DNA from: Lachnospiraceae bacterium
Lineage (GTDB): Bacteria > Bacillota > Clostridia > Lachnospirales > Lachnospiraceae
DNA length: 64,000 nucleotides
Assembly: GCA_017412055.1 (NCBI GenBank)
Contig: JAFQOW010000001.1
Coordinates: 1 to 64,000 of the forward strand
Direction of reading: 5' to 3'
Under the pieces are notes generated by a model. That model had not been told where the DNA came from, ran no database searches, and worked only from the letters and a program-made list of their open reading frames with translations. Positions 46,485-54,914 of the stretch are shown here, one piece after another (position 1 is the first letter of the stretch; each line of letters opens with the position of its first letter). The position numbers and the translations under genes were made by a program.

Positions 46485-47015
46485 GTGTTGAAATTGAGAG
46501 AACTATTTACAATTGATTTGAAAAACTATAAAGAAAATGGAACTGTAGGCAAGCGTCCATCAGTTAGAGGAGTTATTATAAAAAATGGAAAGATTGCTAT
46601 GATGCATAGCCTTAAATATGATTATTATAAGCTTCCAGGTGGTGGCATAGAAGAAGGGGAGGAATTAAGAGATACCCTTGTTCGCGAAGTGAAGGAAGAG
46701 AGCGGACTTGTAGTTAAGAAGGATACTATAAAGGAATTTGGTTATGTAAGGCGTATTGAAAAGGGGATGTTTGAAGACATATTTATGCAGGAAAATTATT
46801 ATTACTTATGCGACGTAGAGGATGATGTTTCTAGTCAGGAATTAGATGATTATGAAGCTGAAGAAGGATTTACGTTAGAGTTTGTTACACCAGAATATGC
46901 TATTAATGTTAATAATATTGGCGACCATAAGGAAAAGGTAGAGAAGCAGACATTTACAGGTATGCTGACAAGAGAGAACAGAGTCCTTCAGATGGTTATA
47001 GATGAATTACTATAA
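46485..47015 (+). CDS. NUDIX hydrolase
   Basis: 176 residues. The Nudix box G-x5-E-x7-REVKEESGL is complete (GGGIEEGEELRDTLVREVKEE, residues about 60-83), so it should hydrolyse a nucleoside diphosphate linked to another group. The substrate is unknown. The start is uncertain among GTG 46485, TTG 46488 and TTG 46494, all behind GAGGAAAGGG. It lies 18 nt before the next gene, probably in one unit. Confidence 0.82.
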   Translation: MLKLRELFTIDLKNYKENGTVGKRPSVRGVIIKNGKIAMMHSLKYDYYKLPGGGIEEGEELRDTLVREVKEESGLVVKKDTIKEFGYVRRIEKGMFEDIFMQENYYYLCDVEDDVSSQELDDYEAEEGFTLEFVTPEYAINVNNIGDHKEKVEKQTFTGMLTRENRVLQMVIDELL

Positions 47016-47033
47016 ATATATTGGAGTATACAT

Positions 47034-47675
47034 ATGGATTTGAAAGAATTTGAAAAAGAGTTTGCAACATTAGGGAATGACTATAAAACTAAGGATGCGG
47101 ATAGATTTAATAAAGTCCTTATCAAGAGAGGGATAGATGTTTCATTTCTTAGAGAATTGGTTTTGGAAAAACAGCAGTATCATAGGACATATTTTCAAGT
47201 ATCTTTAGGACAGATGAAGACTATAGAAGAGAAGCTTGATTTTATAGAGGAAAACTTTGATAAGCTTGATGACTGGTGGCATGTGGATCAGCTGGCGCAG
47301 TTTGTCGATAAGCAGCTTACCTTTGATTTGGTATATAACAGAGCGAAGGAATATATTAAGAGTGACTTGCCATTTGCCAGAAGATGGGGGTATGTAATAT
47401 TTATGCCAAGTCTTGTAAAGGATGCAGATAAGGCAGAAAAGATATTCAAATTATTTAAGGATGATGATGAATATTATGTTCAGATGGCAGAGGCTTGGCT
47501 TATATCATATCTTGGAATATATGCGCCAGAAATGACTTATGAATACCTAAAAGGATGTCCTTTGAAATATAATATAGCAGGTAAGGGGATTCAAAAGATT
47601 TGCGATTCATATAGGGTGAGCGATGAGTGGAAGAGGAAATTTAAGGACTTAAGGAAATTTTATAAAAAAATTTGA
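47034..47675 (+). CDS. DNA alkylation repair protein, HEAT-repeat (AlkC/AlkD-like) type
   Basis: 213 residues, almost all helical. LDDWWHVDQLAQFV and RRWGYVIFMPSLVKD match the HEAT-like repeats of the AlkD-type glycosylase superfamily, where tryptophans and an aspartate hold the DNA. Many family members outside well-studied enzymes have no proven activity, so glycosylase function is not certain. It follows the NUDIX gene after 18 nt. Confidence 0.72.
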   Translation: MDLKEFEKEFATLGNDYKTKDADRFNKVLIKRGIDVSFLRELVLEKQQYHRTYFQVSLGQMKTIEEKLDFIEENFDKLDDWWHVDQLAQFVDKQLTFDLVYNRAKEYIKSDLPFARRWGYVIFMPSLVKDADKAEKIFKLFKDDDEYYVQMAEAWLISYLGIYAPEMTYEYLKGCPLKYNIAGKGIQKICDSYRVSDEWKRKFKDLRKFYKKI

Positions 47676-47973
47676 TGTGTTATTGCGTTAAAGCAGGTTA
47701 TATAGTATTATAGATTTGTTATTAAGGAGGGAAATGTTATAGATGCTTACTTATTTATGTAATGGGAAATAGAATAATCTTATAGAGATATCTTGATTAT
47801 ATTAAAAAACGGTATATACTATGTATATATCGTTTTTTAAAAGGTTTTATATGCTAGTTATGGATGTTATTGTCTCAAATGATATTATAACTTTAACAAA
47901 ACAATTTCGTAATAAACATTAGAAGAAAGTATAGAAGAATATGGTAGAGAATTTTAAAGATAGGAGAGAATAA
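47676..47973 (+). other. Gap with a terminator and a strong but frame-closed ribosome binding site
   Basis: 298 nt without a gene. AAGGAGGG at about 47725-47732 is followed by ATG-TTA-TAG and then by a nine-codon frame (47743-47772). Neither looks like a real protein. AAAAAACGGTATATA..TATATATCGTTTTTT (47804-47838) is a strong hairpin with A and T runs. The unit could be a short attenuated or remnant transcript. Confidence 0.4.
47804..47838. terminator. Bidirectional-looking terminator in the gap before the second GNAT gene
   Basis: AAAAAACGGTATATA pairs with TATATATCGTTTTTT around CTATG, giving T6 on one side and A6 on the other. Confidence 0.75.
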
Positions 47974-48411
47974 ATGCATACAATTATTCGCAATATGACA
48001 GAGGCAGACAGGGTTGAAGTTGGAAAAATGATGGAAGTTTTTTATGCGTCACCAGCAGTTTTAAGTAACGGCTCTGCAGAAATTTTTGAAAATGATATAG
48101 AGAATTGTGTAAATGAATGTCCTTATTTAGAGGGTTATATTTTTGAAGAAGAAAATGTAATCAAGGGATATGCGATGGTTGCGAAAAGCTTTTCCACTGA
48201 ATTTGGTAAGCCTTGTATATGGATTGAAGATTTGTATGTAAAGGATGAATTTAGAGGTCAGGGTATCGGAACAATATTTTTTGAATTTATAGGAAAAAAA
48301 TATGAAGGATATGTGCAACGATTGGAGGTAGAGGAGGAAAATAAGAGAGCATTAGGAGTATATAAGAAATGCGGTTTTGAGGAATTGCCATATATGGAGA
48401 TGAAGAGGTAG
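47974..48411 (+). CDS. GNAT family N-acetyltransferase
   Basis: 145 residues. The acetyl-CoA motif is WIEDLYVKDEFRGQGIGTIFFEFI, with the canonical RGQGIG, followed by VEEENKRALGVYKKCGFEELPYMEMKR. This is the layout of small single-domain acetyltransferases. The substrate is unknown. The start follows AGGAGAGAATAA. A strong promoter begins right after the stop codon. Confidence 0.85.
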   Translation: MHTIIRNMTEADRVEVGKMMEVFYASPAVLSNGSAEIFENDIENCVNECPYLEGYIFEEENVIKGYAMVAKSFSTEFGKPCIWIEDLYVKDEFRGQGIGTIFFEFIGKKYEGYVQRLEVEEENKRALGVYKKCGFEELPYMEMKR

Positions 48412-48413
48412 TG

Positions 48414-48442
48414 TTGACAGAAAAAAGCTTATATGCTAAACT
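48414..48442 (+). promoter_or_regulatory. Strong promoter with extended -10, upstream of a 20-codon ORF
   Basis: TTGACA (48414-48419), 17 bp, TAAACT (48437-48442) with TGC directly before it (extended -10). It starts three bases after the GNAT stop codon. Confidence 0.7.
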
Positions 48443-48483
48443 GAACAAGAAATAAATAGAAACGAGGAAAGGAGGTAACTGCA

Positions 48484-48546
48484 ATGAGAACATTAAAAAG
48501 AGAGATTGTAATTGAATATTGTATGATTACCTCGGTGTGTATATAA
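48484..48546 (+). CDS. Possible 20-residue small protein or leader peptide
   Basis: ATG 48484 is 7 nt after AAAGGAGG, one of the best ribosome binding sites in the window. It encodes MRTLKREIVIEYCMITSVCI and stops at TAA. The 3' end of the frame contains TTACCTC, which can pair with GAGGTAA of its own ribosome binding site. A terminator follows about 30 nt later, so the promoter, ORF and terminator form a complete mini-transcript. It may be a leader peptide controlling the GNAT-RsgA gene, or an independent small protein. Confidence 0.5.
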   Translation: MRTLKREIVIEYCMITSVCI

Positions 48547-48577
48547 TTCTAGATTAATTCTATATTTATGAGATTAT

Positions 48578-48604
48578 GCCGTGGCAGTTTGTCGCGGCTT
48601 TTTA
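48578..48604 (+). terminator. Terminator after the 20-codon ORF
   Basis: GCCGTGG pairs with TCGCGGC (with G-U pairs) over CAGTTTG, followed by TTTTT. It lies 115 nt before the GNAT-RsgA start and could act as an attenuator. Confidence 0.6.
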
Positions 48605-48718
48605 TATACAAGGAAAGAATTAGAAGATAACTTGTTATATGTCATAAAACGCTCCGTGAGTATTCATACAATATTATTTTAAAATAACTTAATATTTATG
48701 AAAGTAGGAGAAAGAACA

Positions 48719-50224
48719 GTGAATAAAATTATAATACGAGAAGAAAGAAAAGAAGACTACAAGGCAACTGAATTGATGACTATGAGAGCATTTTGGAATA
48801 TTCATGGACCAGGATGTAATGAACATTTATTTGCACATAAACTGCGTGAATCAGAATATTACTTACCAAGCATAAGCAGGGTGGCTGAATTAAATGGAAA
48901 AATTGTTGGCGCAATATTTTACTCTAAGGCATGGATTGTTGATGGCGAAAATAGTTATGATGTGATAACCTTCGGACCACTTGCGGTTGACCCTATGGCG
49001 CAATCATTAGGTGTAGGTGGTATGCTTCTTAGAGAGACATTTAAGCTTGCAAAGGAAGAAGGATATAAAGGTATAGTTATCACAGGTGAGCCAGAGTATT
49101 ATCCAAAGTATGGATTTGTAACAAGTGATAAGTTTAATATATCTGATGCAGAAGGATATAATTATGACGCATTGATGGCATTAGAATTACAGGAAAATGG
49201 CTTTGCTCATATCAAAGGAAGGTTTAAGGAACCAGATGTTGTTGAACAATGTGAGGATGAAATCGAGATAGAGGAGTTTACAAAACAGTTTCCATATTAT
49301 GAACCACTTACACTTAAATGTCAGTGGCTTCATAAGGAGAAGCTTGGACGCATTTGCAATGTTCAAAAGAATCAATATACAATTCAGTTTTGGGAGATGC
49401 AGATACCTGCAAAATTGAAAGGTAAATTTTATGAGGGCAAGAAAAAGTTTCCTGTGGTGGGAGATTATGTAACGTTTGATTATAACACAAAGGGTGCTTC
49501 TACTATTTTACAACTTTGCGAGAGAAGAAGCATTTTAAAGAGACCATTTCCAAGAGACCATGCTGTAAAAAAGGTAGAGGAGCAGGAAATGGTGGCCAAT
49601 GCGGATTATTTATTTATAGTTACTTCTATCAATGATGATTTTAGCGTAAATAGAATTGTTAGATATATGACTGTGGCCAATGAAGGTGGAGTTAAACCAG
49701 TTGTAATACTTACTAAGGCAGATTTAACTGACGATACAGAGTCATATATAGCTCAGGTGAAAGAAGTGGCGAAGGATGTAGATGTATGTGCTATATCGGT
49801 TGCTACAGGCTTTGGAATAGAAAAACTTGAAAAGTATCTAAAGCCGGGCAATACCATTGTATTACTTGGTTCATCAGGTGTAGGTAAATCAACACTTGTA
49901 AATGCTCTTGTAGGCAAGGATATTATGGCGACAAGGGCTATAAGAGAGAATGATTCTAAGGGAAGGCATACGACAACATACAGACAGATGTTTGTATTGG
50001 AGTCAGGTGTAACGATTATCGATACACCTGGTATGAGAGAGATTGGATTATCAAATGTATCTAAGGGTATAGAAGAAACCTTTGATGATATAATTGCTCT
50101 TTCAATGAAATGTAAATTTAGTAATTGTGCTCATAAAACGGAACCAGGTTGTGCAGTAAAAAAGGCGATTGAGGATGGCATTTTGACAGAAAAGAGATTA
50201 AAATTATATCAGAGACTTAAATGA
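48719..50224 (+). CDS. Fusion of a GNAT acetyltransferase and the ribosome-assembly GTPase RsgA
   Basis: 501 residues in one uninterrupted frame. Residues 1-150 are a GNAT domain (IIREERKEDYKATELM, FGPLAVDPMAQSLGVGGMLLRETF, EYYPKYGFV). Residues about 200-501 are RsgA (YjeQ): an OB-like segment, then the circularly permuted GTPase with G4 TKAD near residue 332, G1 GSSGVGKST near 384 and G3 DTPG near 435. A zinc site follows (CKFSNCAHKTEPGC). RsgA releases late factors from the 30S subunit; it is normally a separate protein. GTG 48719 is 8 nt after TAGGAG. It overlaps the next gene by ATGA. Confidence 0.85.
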   Translation: MNKIIIREERKEDYKATELMTMRAFWNIHGPGCNEHLFAHKLRESEYYLPSISRVAELNGKIVGAIFYSKAWIVDGENSYDVITFGPLAVDPMAQSLGVGGMLLRETFKLAKEEGYKGIVITGEPEYYPKYGFVTSDKFNISDAEGYNYDALMALELQENGFAHIKGRFKEPDVVEQCEDEIEIEEFTKQFPYYEPLTLKCQWLHKEKLGRICNVQKNQYTIQFWEMQIPAKLKGKFYEGKKKFPVVGDYVTFDYNTKGASTILQLCERRSILKRPFPRDHAVKKVEEQEMVANADYLFIVTSINDDFSVNRIVRYMTVANEGGVKPVVILTKADLTDDTESYIAQVKEVAKDVDVCAISVATGFGIEKLEKYLKPGNTIVLLGSSGVGKSTLVNALVGKDIMATRAIRENDSKGRHTTTYRQMFVLESGVTIIDTPGMREIGLSNVSKGIEETFDDIIALSMKCKFSNCAHKTEPGCAVKKAIEDGILTEKRLKLYQRLK

Positions 50225-50250
50225 AGAGTGAATTAACGGAGGATATATAC

Positions 50251-50862
50251 ATGACTGAGAAGGAGAAAATGCTACAAGGAAAAATATATGATACATCAGA
50301 TAAGGAGTTGGCAGGTATGCGTCTTAGAGCGCACAAGCTATCGAAGGCCTACAATGATACCTTTGAAGATGAAGAGGAGAAGCGCATAGGCATCTTAAAT
50401 GAGCTATTGCCTAATAGAGGGAAGGATACATATATTCAAGGGCCTATCCAATTTGATTATGGTGAGTTTACTACATTTGGGGAAAGATGCTATGCTAATT
50501 TTAATCTTACAGTCTTGGACTGTTGTCATGTTACAATTGGTAATGATGTATTCTTTGGACCTAATTGTACATTGGCTACGCCGATTCATCCTCTGTTAAA
50601 TGAAGAGCGAAAGTTAAGGTATAAAGAAGATGGAACAGCATATGATTACGAATATGCTAAGCCTATTGTCATAGAGGATGGATGTTGGCTTGCCGCTAAT
50701 GTAATTGTATGTGGTGGGGTGACTATAGGAAAGAATTCTGTCATAGGAGCAGGAAGCGTAGTTACAAGGGATATACCGGAAGGGTGTCTTGCAGTGGGAA
50801 ATCCATGTAGGGTAGTAAGAGAAATTACAGATAAGGATGCTGTACTAAGAGAGATTATATAA
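50251..50862 (+). CDS. Sugar O-acetyltransferase, maltose/galactoside type
   Basis: 203 residues. The N-terminal helical part (EKMLQGKIYDTSDKELAGMRLRAHKLSKAYN) and the left-handed beta-helix hexapeptides (VTIGNDVFFGPNCTLATPIHPL, IEDGCWLAANVIVCGGVTIGKNSVIGAGSVVTRDIP) match the LacA/Maa family, with the catalytic His in TPIHPL. It transfers acetyl from acetyl-CoA to a sugar hydroxyl. ATG 50251 is 7 nt after ACGGAGG; an in-frame ATG at 50221 overlaps the previous stop and would add ten residues. Confidence 0.9.
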   Translation: MTEKEKMLQGKIYDTSDKELAGMRLRAHKLSKAYNDTFEDEEEKRIGILNELLPNRGKDTYIQGPIQFDYGEFTTFGERCYANFNLTVLDCCHVTIGNDVFFGPNCTLATPIHPLLNEERKLRYKEDGTAYDYEYAKPIVIEDGCWLAANVIVCGGVTIGKNSVIGAGSVVTRDIPEGCLAVGNPCRVVREITDKDAVLREII

Positions 50863-50867
50863 TGATA

Positions 50868-50912
50868 AGTCCCGCATGTTTTGTCATAGTGATAAAACGT
50901 GCGGGATTTATT
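50868..50912. terminator. Terminator between the sugar acetyltransferase and anti-sigma-like genes
   Basis: TCCCGCA-T-GTTTTGTCA pairs with TGATAAAAC-G-TGCGGGA around TAG, followed by TTTATTATT. The genes on either side are convergent. Confidence 0.85.
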
Positions 50913-50977
50913 ATTGATTATATATTTATTCAAATAATGATTTTTTTTACGTATTTATGGTTGATATGTAACCTATA

Positions 50978-51628
50978 TTAGTTAATAGGAATATCAAACA
51001 TATTACAATAGATTTCGTAGGCTTTATGAGCATTATCAGCAGGAGCTGCAAAGAAATAAGGTCCTTTATTTCCGTATAAAGTAGTATCTTCAAGGAGGTA
51101 CATAACAAATTCTTTGAAATCCTCATTGAAATATACAAGGCCTATAGTAACACAGTCAGTGTATGCTCCATCTTTAAGTATCCATTCGCTCAAACCGATA
51201 AAGCCATCTTTGCTATCGCCAAAGTCACAAGTACTTTTTTCTGTATATTCAAAAATTATTTTCCCATTTTTATCTTTTAAAGTTACGGTTAAATATAGAG
51301 CAACAATTTTTTTTGATAATTTAGAAGAATAGGTCACATCTCCAGCCACTGTTATGGTATGAGCATCTTCAGGAATTGAACCTTCATTTTTAGTGATTAA
51401 ATATTCATCAGAAACAAAATATCCTTCATATGTTTTTGATATTTTCTCAGTTCTCTCCGAGCAGAGCCACCATATAAATAATACCAAAAGAATAGCGCCA
51501 ATAAAGTAAGGTATAACTTTTATATCTTTTCTTCGTTCTTCTTGACGTTTAATTTCCTTAAGTCGTTCAGCAGAGGCTTCTGGATTATAAAGTTCTAGTT
51601 CTTCTTTGTATGCATCTTTAAAATTCAT
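50978..51628 (-). CDS. Membrane protein, probable partner (anti-sigma) of the adjacent ECF sigma factor
   Basis: 216 residues with one membrane segment at about residues 40-57 (VIPYFIGAILLVLFIWWLC), a charged cytoplasmic N-terminus (MNFKDAYKEELELYN) and an outside C-terminal domain. There is no zinc-type anti-sigma HxxxCxxC motif. Its start overlaps the end of the sigma gene by 11 bp, the usual coupling of a sigma factor with its membrane anti-sigma. The regulatory role is inferred from position and topology. AAGGAGG precedes the start. Confidence 0.6.
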   Translation of the reverse strand: MNFKDAYKEELELYNPEASAERLKEIKRQEERRKDIKVIPYFIGAILLVLFIWWLCSERTEKISKTYEGYFVSDEYLITKNEGSIPEDAHTITVAGDVTYSSKLSKKIVALYLTVTLKDKNGKIIFEYTEKSTCDFGDSKDGFIGLSEWILKDGAYTDCVTIGLVYFNEDFKEFVMYLLEDTTLYGNKGPYFFAAPADNAHKAYEIYCNMFDIPIN

Positions 51629-52118
51629 AATTATCAGCCTCCTTACCTAGATATTTTTTTAGTAACTGTCTTCCACGTGAAATTCTGGTGCGGACAGTAT
51701 TTTCATTTATGGACAGTATGTCTGCAATTTCTTTAAGCGAATATTCTTCGTAATAATAAAGATGTATTATGTATCGATATTTTGCAGGTAATTTTTTTAC
51801 ACATTCGGTTATGATTCCATTTGTACTCCTTGGCATATGGGTAGAAATTTCCGGAGCTTCTTCTAGGCTTACGCGCCTTTTAAACCAAGCGGATTTCCAA
51901 TAGTCCTTACAACAGTTTATGGTTGTTTTAAGGAGCCACGCTTTTAAATGTTCGTCATTTTCAAAAACCTTGCCGTTTTCTATTAAACGGAGAAAGACAT
52001 CTTGCAAAATATCTTCTGCTTGTTCTTTTGTTTTCATTTGGATAAACGCTAATCTATAAACCATTTTTCCAAATTGATTAAATATATCTGTTAATTCATC
52101 GTTATGTTCATTGTTCAT
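51618..52118 (-). CDS. ECF-type RNA polymerase sigma factor
   Basis: 166 residues with region 2 (KMVYRLAFIQMKTKEQAEDILQDVFLRL, KAWLLKTTINCCKDYW) and region 4 (LPAKYRYIIHLYYYEEYSLKEIADILSINENTVRTRISRGRQLLKK). ATG 52118 lies just after GAGGAGG; an upstream in-frame ATG at 52169 would place the start ahead of the promoter-like motif. On its own strand TGAAAC-N17-CGTATT lies upstream, so it may activate itself. Its other targets are unknown. Confidence 0.88.
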   Translation of the reverse strand: MNNEHNDELTDIFNQFGKMVYRLAFIQMKTKEQAEDILQDVFLRLIENGKVFENDEHLKAWLLKTTINCCKDYWKSAWFKRRVSLEEAPEISTHMPRSTNGIITECVKKLPAKYRYIIHLYYYEEYSLKEIADILSINENTVRTRISRGRQLLKKYLGKEADNYEF

Positions 52119-52139
52119 TTTATTATCCTCCTCGTATAT

Positions 52140-52168
52140 AATACGACTAATATGTACAAAATGTTTCA
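52140..52168 (-). promoter_or_regulatory. ECF-type promoter of the sigma gene
   Basis: On the minus strand TGAAAC (52168-52163), 17 bp, CGTATT (52145-52140). TGAAAC is the common -35 of ECF sigma factors and CGT the start of their -10, which suggests autoregulation. The distance to the start codon is about 22 bp. Confidence 0.5.
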
Positions 52169-52328
52169 CAAATTTTAAGAAATTATTTGTAGGCGTGCAT
52201 ATAAGGTTGTAAGGGTAATTGAGGTATAATGTAAAAATACCTTTAATATTATTAAAAAATATGATATAATAAGCTCATTAATAAGTTGTGAGATAAGTTA
52301 TTAAAATTAAATTAGAGGAGGAAGTTCT

Positions 52329-54743
52329 ATGAGAAGAATGAGAGCAAAATTGTTGTCATATGTACTTGTTGTACTTATGATAGTTTCTTTAGTTCCTGCT
52401 TCAGTATTTGCAGAAGAGGAAATAATGAGTGATGAGTTTAAGGCTATTTTAAATGAGAATGGGAAGTTCGTCATGAACACAGTGAAGCCTTCTTCGATGG
52501 ATGAAGCGTATTGGTTTTTTAATGAAACTGAGTTTATGTGTGATAATTATCCAGATTTAAGATTCGATAATTTTAGTGATGATTTTGAAAGTTGTACAAT
52601 CTACTATAAGTGGAATTGGGATACAAATAGTGCTCAAGAAGAGCATAAAGTAGATATCGTATATAACTATGATAAATCTGTAAAAACCATGGTAGATGGA
52701 ATTGTAAAGAATTTACCTAAGGGTGATGAGGAATTTGGATATTACTTTTCTGTAAAGGATATGGAGCTTCTTAGCTGGTGGTTGAATAGCGGTGATATCA
52801 ATACTATGATTGATTATTCAGGAGAACTTAAGAGTTATCTTAATTATAAAAATTTTGTAATTGATTGTCGTATGGGAATGGATAGTGAATTCTTAACACA
52901 AGCATATGGTGAAGCCCCTTTTTCTTATGGAGATATTCTTTATGACATAGTTGGTATGGGTGTTAATGCTAACCATGTTATTTATGTTCCTGATGGAACT
53001 GCTGCTACTAAGGAAGCATTAATGGCGTCTGCTCAGAAACGAATAAATGAATATGCAGGAGAAGGAATTGCAAAGATTACATATGGTGGACAAGGAATTA
53101 GAAATTACTATGTTGATCTATATGATGATAAGTATGAAGAAAAAGCGAAACTTCTTGCAGAGAGTGAGAAGGCAGTAGCGGAAAGCTTGGCATTGATAGA
53201 GGCAGAGAATGTAAAAATAGCTGATTATGATGAGCAGATTTCCCAGTATAATATGCAAATTGAACCAATAGTTGCGAGAATTTCAGAATTGGTAGAGCTT
53301 AGAAATAGCGAACCTGAGAAAGAAGAGGAATATAATTTACAAATACAAAAACTTGATGAACAACGTGGAGAATTCGAAAAAACAGTAACAGAATTATGCT
53401 CAAAGAAAACAGAATCAGAAAACAAGAAATATGAATATGACTTATTAAGATCGCAACATGAATTATCTAAAATGAATTATGAGTCAGAGTGTCAGTATGT
53501 ATTAGATGAAAAAGAATATATATTGGATTCATATGACCAAGAAGGTGGAGACTTTTATTTTCTTCAGGAAGCCGCTGGAGATTATTGGTTTAATCTTCAA
53601 ATTGGTGATAAAACACACATGTTTATTGTGATTGTAGATAGTGAAGGAATGGTTAATCCGCAGTACAGATCTTCGGACGTAGCTACAGATATCACTGTTT
53701 CTACAAATGATAATTCAGTACCACTTGATACTCGTATAAATGTAGAAAAATTAACAAGTGGTGAAAAGTATGATAAAATTATCAAAACATTGAATGTAAA
53801 GGATAACCTGACATTTGATATTAATTTATTTTCTGAATCATTGGAGAAGAATGTTACGAAGCTGGCAAACGATAAATTTGAAGTTAAGATACCGATGGGC
53901 GCGCAATTTAAGGATAAAAGTCTTGTAGTGTATTATGTTGACCAGAATCTTCAGATAAAAGAATATACGGTAACTATAAGGGATGGATATGCAACCTTTG
54001 AAACAGATCATTTTAGTATATATACGTTAGCGGAAGCTGTAAGTACTAAGGAAAAGACAAAGGTTGAGATTACAGAAGAAACTGTGAAGGAAGCAGTGAA
54101 AGAAGCTGGAAATGATAAAACTGTAGTATTGCCGTTGGAAGATAAAACAGATAATGTAACTAGTGTTCAGTTACCTGTTACGTCAGTTAAGACAGTTATT
54201 GATGCAAAAAAAGATTTACAGATTGAGACATCTAAAGTTACTGCTACATTTAATGTAAAAGCATTAGAAAAGATAGCGAAGGATGCAGGTACAACCCCAA
54301 GCATAACACTTAAGCTTGAAGAGATTAAGAAGGATGTACTTAACGTAAAGCAGCAAGAAGCTATCAAAAATGAAACTGTAGAGATGGTTATTTCAGCAGA
54401 GCTTCTTTGCAATGATAAGCTTATTACAGAATTTGGTGGTGGTAAGGTTGAGCTTAAGATTCCATTTATACCACCAAAGGGTACAGAAGGAAAAGATTAC
54501 AAGGTATTACATATTGCTGATGATGGAAAGATAGAAGAGATTGACACATCATACAAGAGCGATTGTATTGTTATACAGTTAGAGCACTTCTCTGAATATG
54601 TTATAGTTAGAGATGTGGTAGCAGAGCAGCCACCTACTAATGTAAAGCCAGGCGATAATGCGAATTTATATCTCTGGTTTGGATTATTGGGTATTACGAC
54701 AACAATTGTATATAAAACTAAAAGAAAATCAGTAGTGGAATAA
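52329..54743 (+). CDS. Secreted cell-surface protein with coiled coil and C-terminal anchor
   Basis: 804 residues. The signal peptide is MRRMRAKLLSYVLVVLMIVSLV with cleavage likely after VFA (near residue 28). An unknown domain follows, then a coiled coil at about residues 275-385 (ESEKAVAESLALIEAENVKIADY, EFEKTVTELCSKKTESENKKYEYD) and beta-rich regions to about residue 760. The tail has NVKPGDNANLYLWFGLLGITTTIVYKTKRK: hydrophobic segment, then basic end, like a sorting signal, but with VKPGD in place of LPxTG. It is divergent from the sigma gene and a candidate target of it. Function unknown. Confidence 0.75.
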   Translation: MRRMRAKLLSYVLVVLMIVSLVPASVFAEEEIMSDEFKAILNENGKFVMNTVKPSSMDEAYWFFNETEFMCDNYPDLRFDNFSDDFESCTIYYKWNWDTNSAQEEHKVDIVYNYDKSVKTMVDGIVKNLPKGDEEFGYYFSVKDMELLSWWLNSGDINTMIDYSGELKSYLNYKNFVIDCRMGMDSEFLTQAYGEAPFSYGDILYDIVGMGVNANHVIYVPDGTAATKEALMASAQKRINEYAGEGIAKITYGGQGIRNYYVDLYDDKYEEKAKLLAESEKAVAESLALIEAENVKIADYDEQISQYNMQIEPIVARISELVELRNSEPEKEEEYNLQIQKLDEQRGEFEKTVTELCSKKTESENKKYEYDLLRSQHELSKMNYESECQYVLDEKEYILDSYDQEGGDFYFLQEAAGDYWFNLQIGDKTHMFIVIVDSEGMVNPQYRSSDVATDITVSTNDNSVPLDTRINVEKLTSGEKYDKIIKTLNVKDNLTFDINLFSESLEKNVTKLANDKFEVKIPMGAQFKDKSLVVYYVDQNLQIKEYTVTIRDGYATFETDHFSIYTLAEAVSTKEKTKVEITEETVKEAVKEAGNDKTVVLPLEDKTDNVTSVQLPVTSVKTVIDAKKDLQIETSKVTATFNVKALEKIAKDAGTTPSITLKLEEIKKDVLNVKQQEAIKNETVEMVISAELLCNDKLITEFGGGKVELKIPFIPPKGTEGKDYKVLHIADDGKIEEIDTSYKSDCIVIQLEHFSEYVIVRDVVAEQPPTNVKPGDNANLYLWFGLLGITTTIVYKTKRKSVVE

Positions 54744-54755
54744 AGTCGGTATTAA

Positions 54756-54797
54756 GTCCTCTCGTTTTATTACGACGATAAAACGAGGGGATTTTTG
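54756..54797 (+). terminator. Terminator after the surface protein gene
   Basis: TCCTCTCGTTTTAT pairs with ATAAAACGAGGGGA over TACGACG (one G-U pair), followed by TTTTTG. Confidence 0.85.
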
Positions 54798-54827
54798 CGT
54801 GATATGGTGTTGTATTTAATCTAAAAC

Positions 54828-54856
54828 TTTACACATCAAAACATATAAAGTATAAT
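54828..54856 (+). promoter_or_regulatory. Promoter of the ECF transporter module
   Basis: TTTACA (54828-54833), 17 bp, TATAAT (54851-54856), about 58 bp before the ATPase start. Confidence 0.7.
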
Positions 54857-54914
54857 GTGCTATGTAATAATTTAAAATACTAAAGTGAATTAATTTATAG
54901 AAAGGAGAGCGACT

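Noticed and set aside
47743-47772. A nine-codon frame after a good AAGGAGGG site
   Set aside because: It is too short and is preceded by ATG-TTA-TAG closer to the site; no supporting feature except a nearby terminator.
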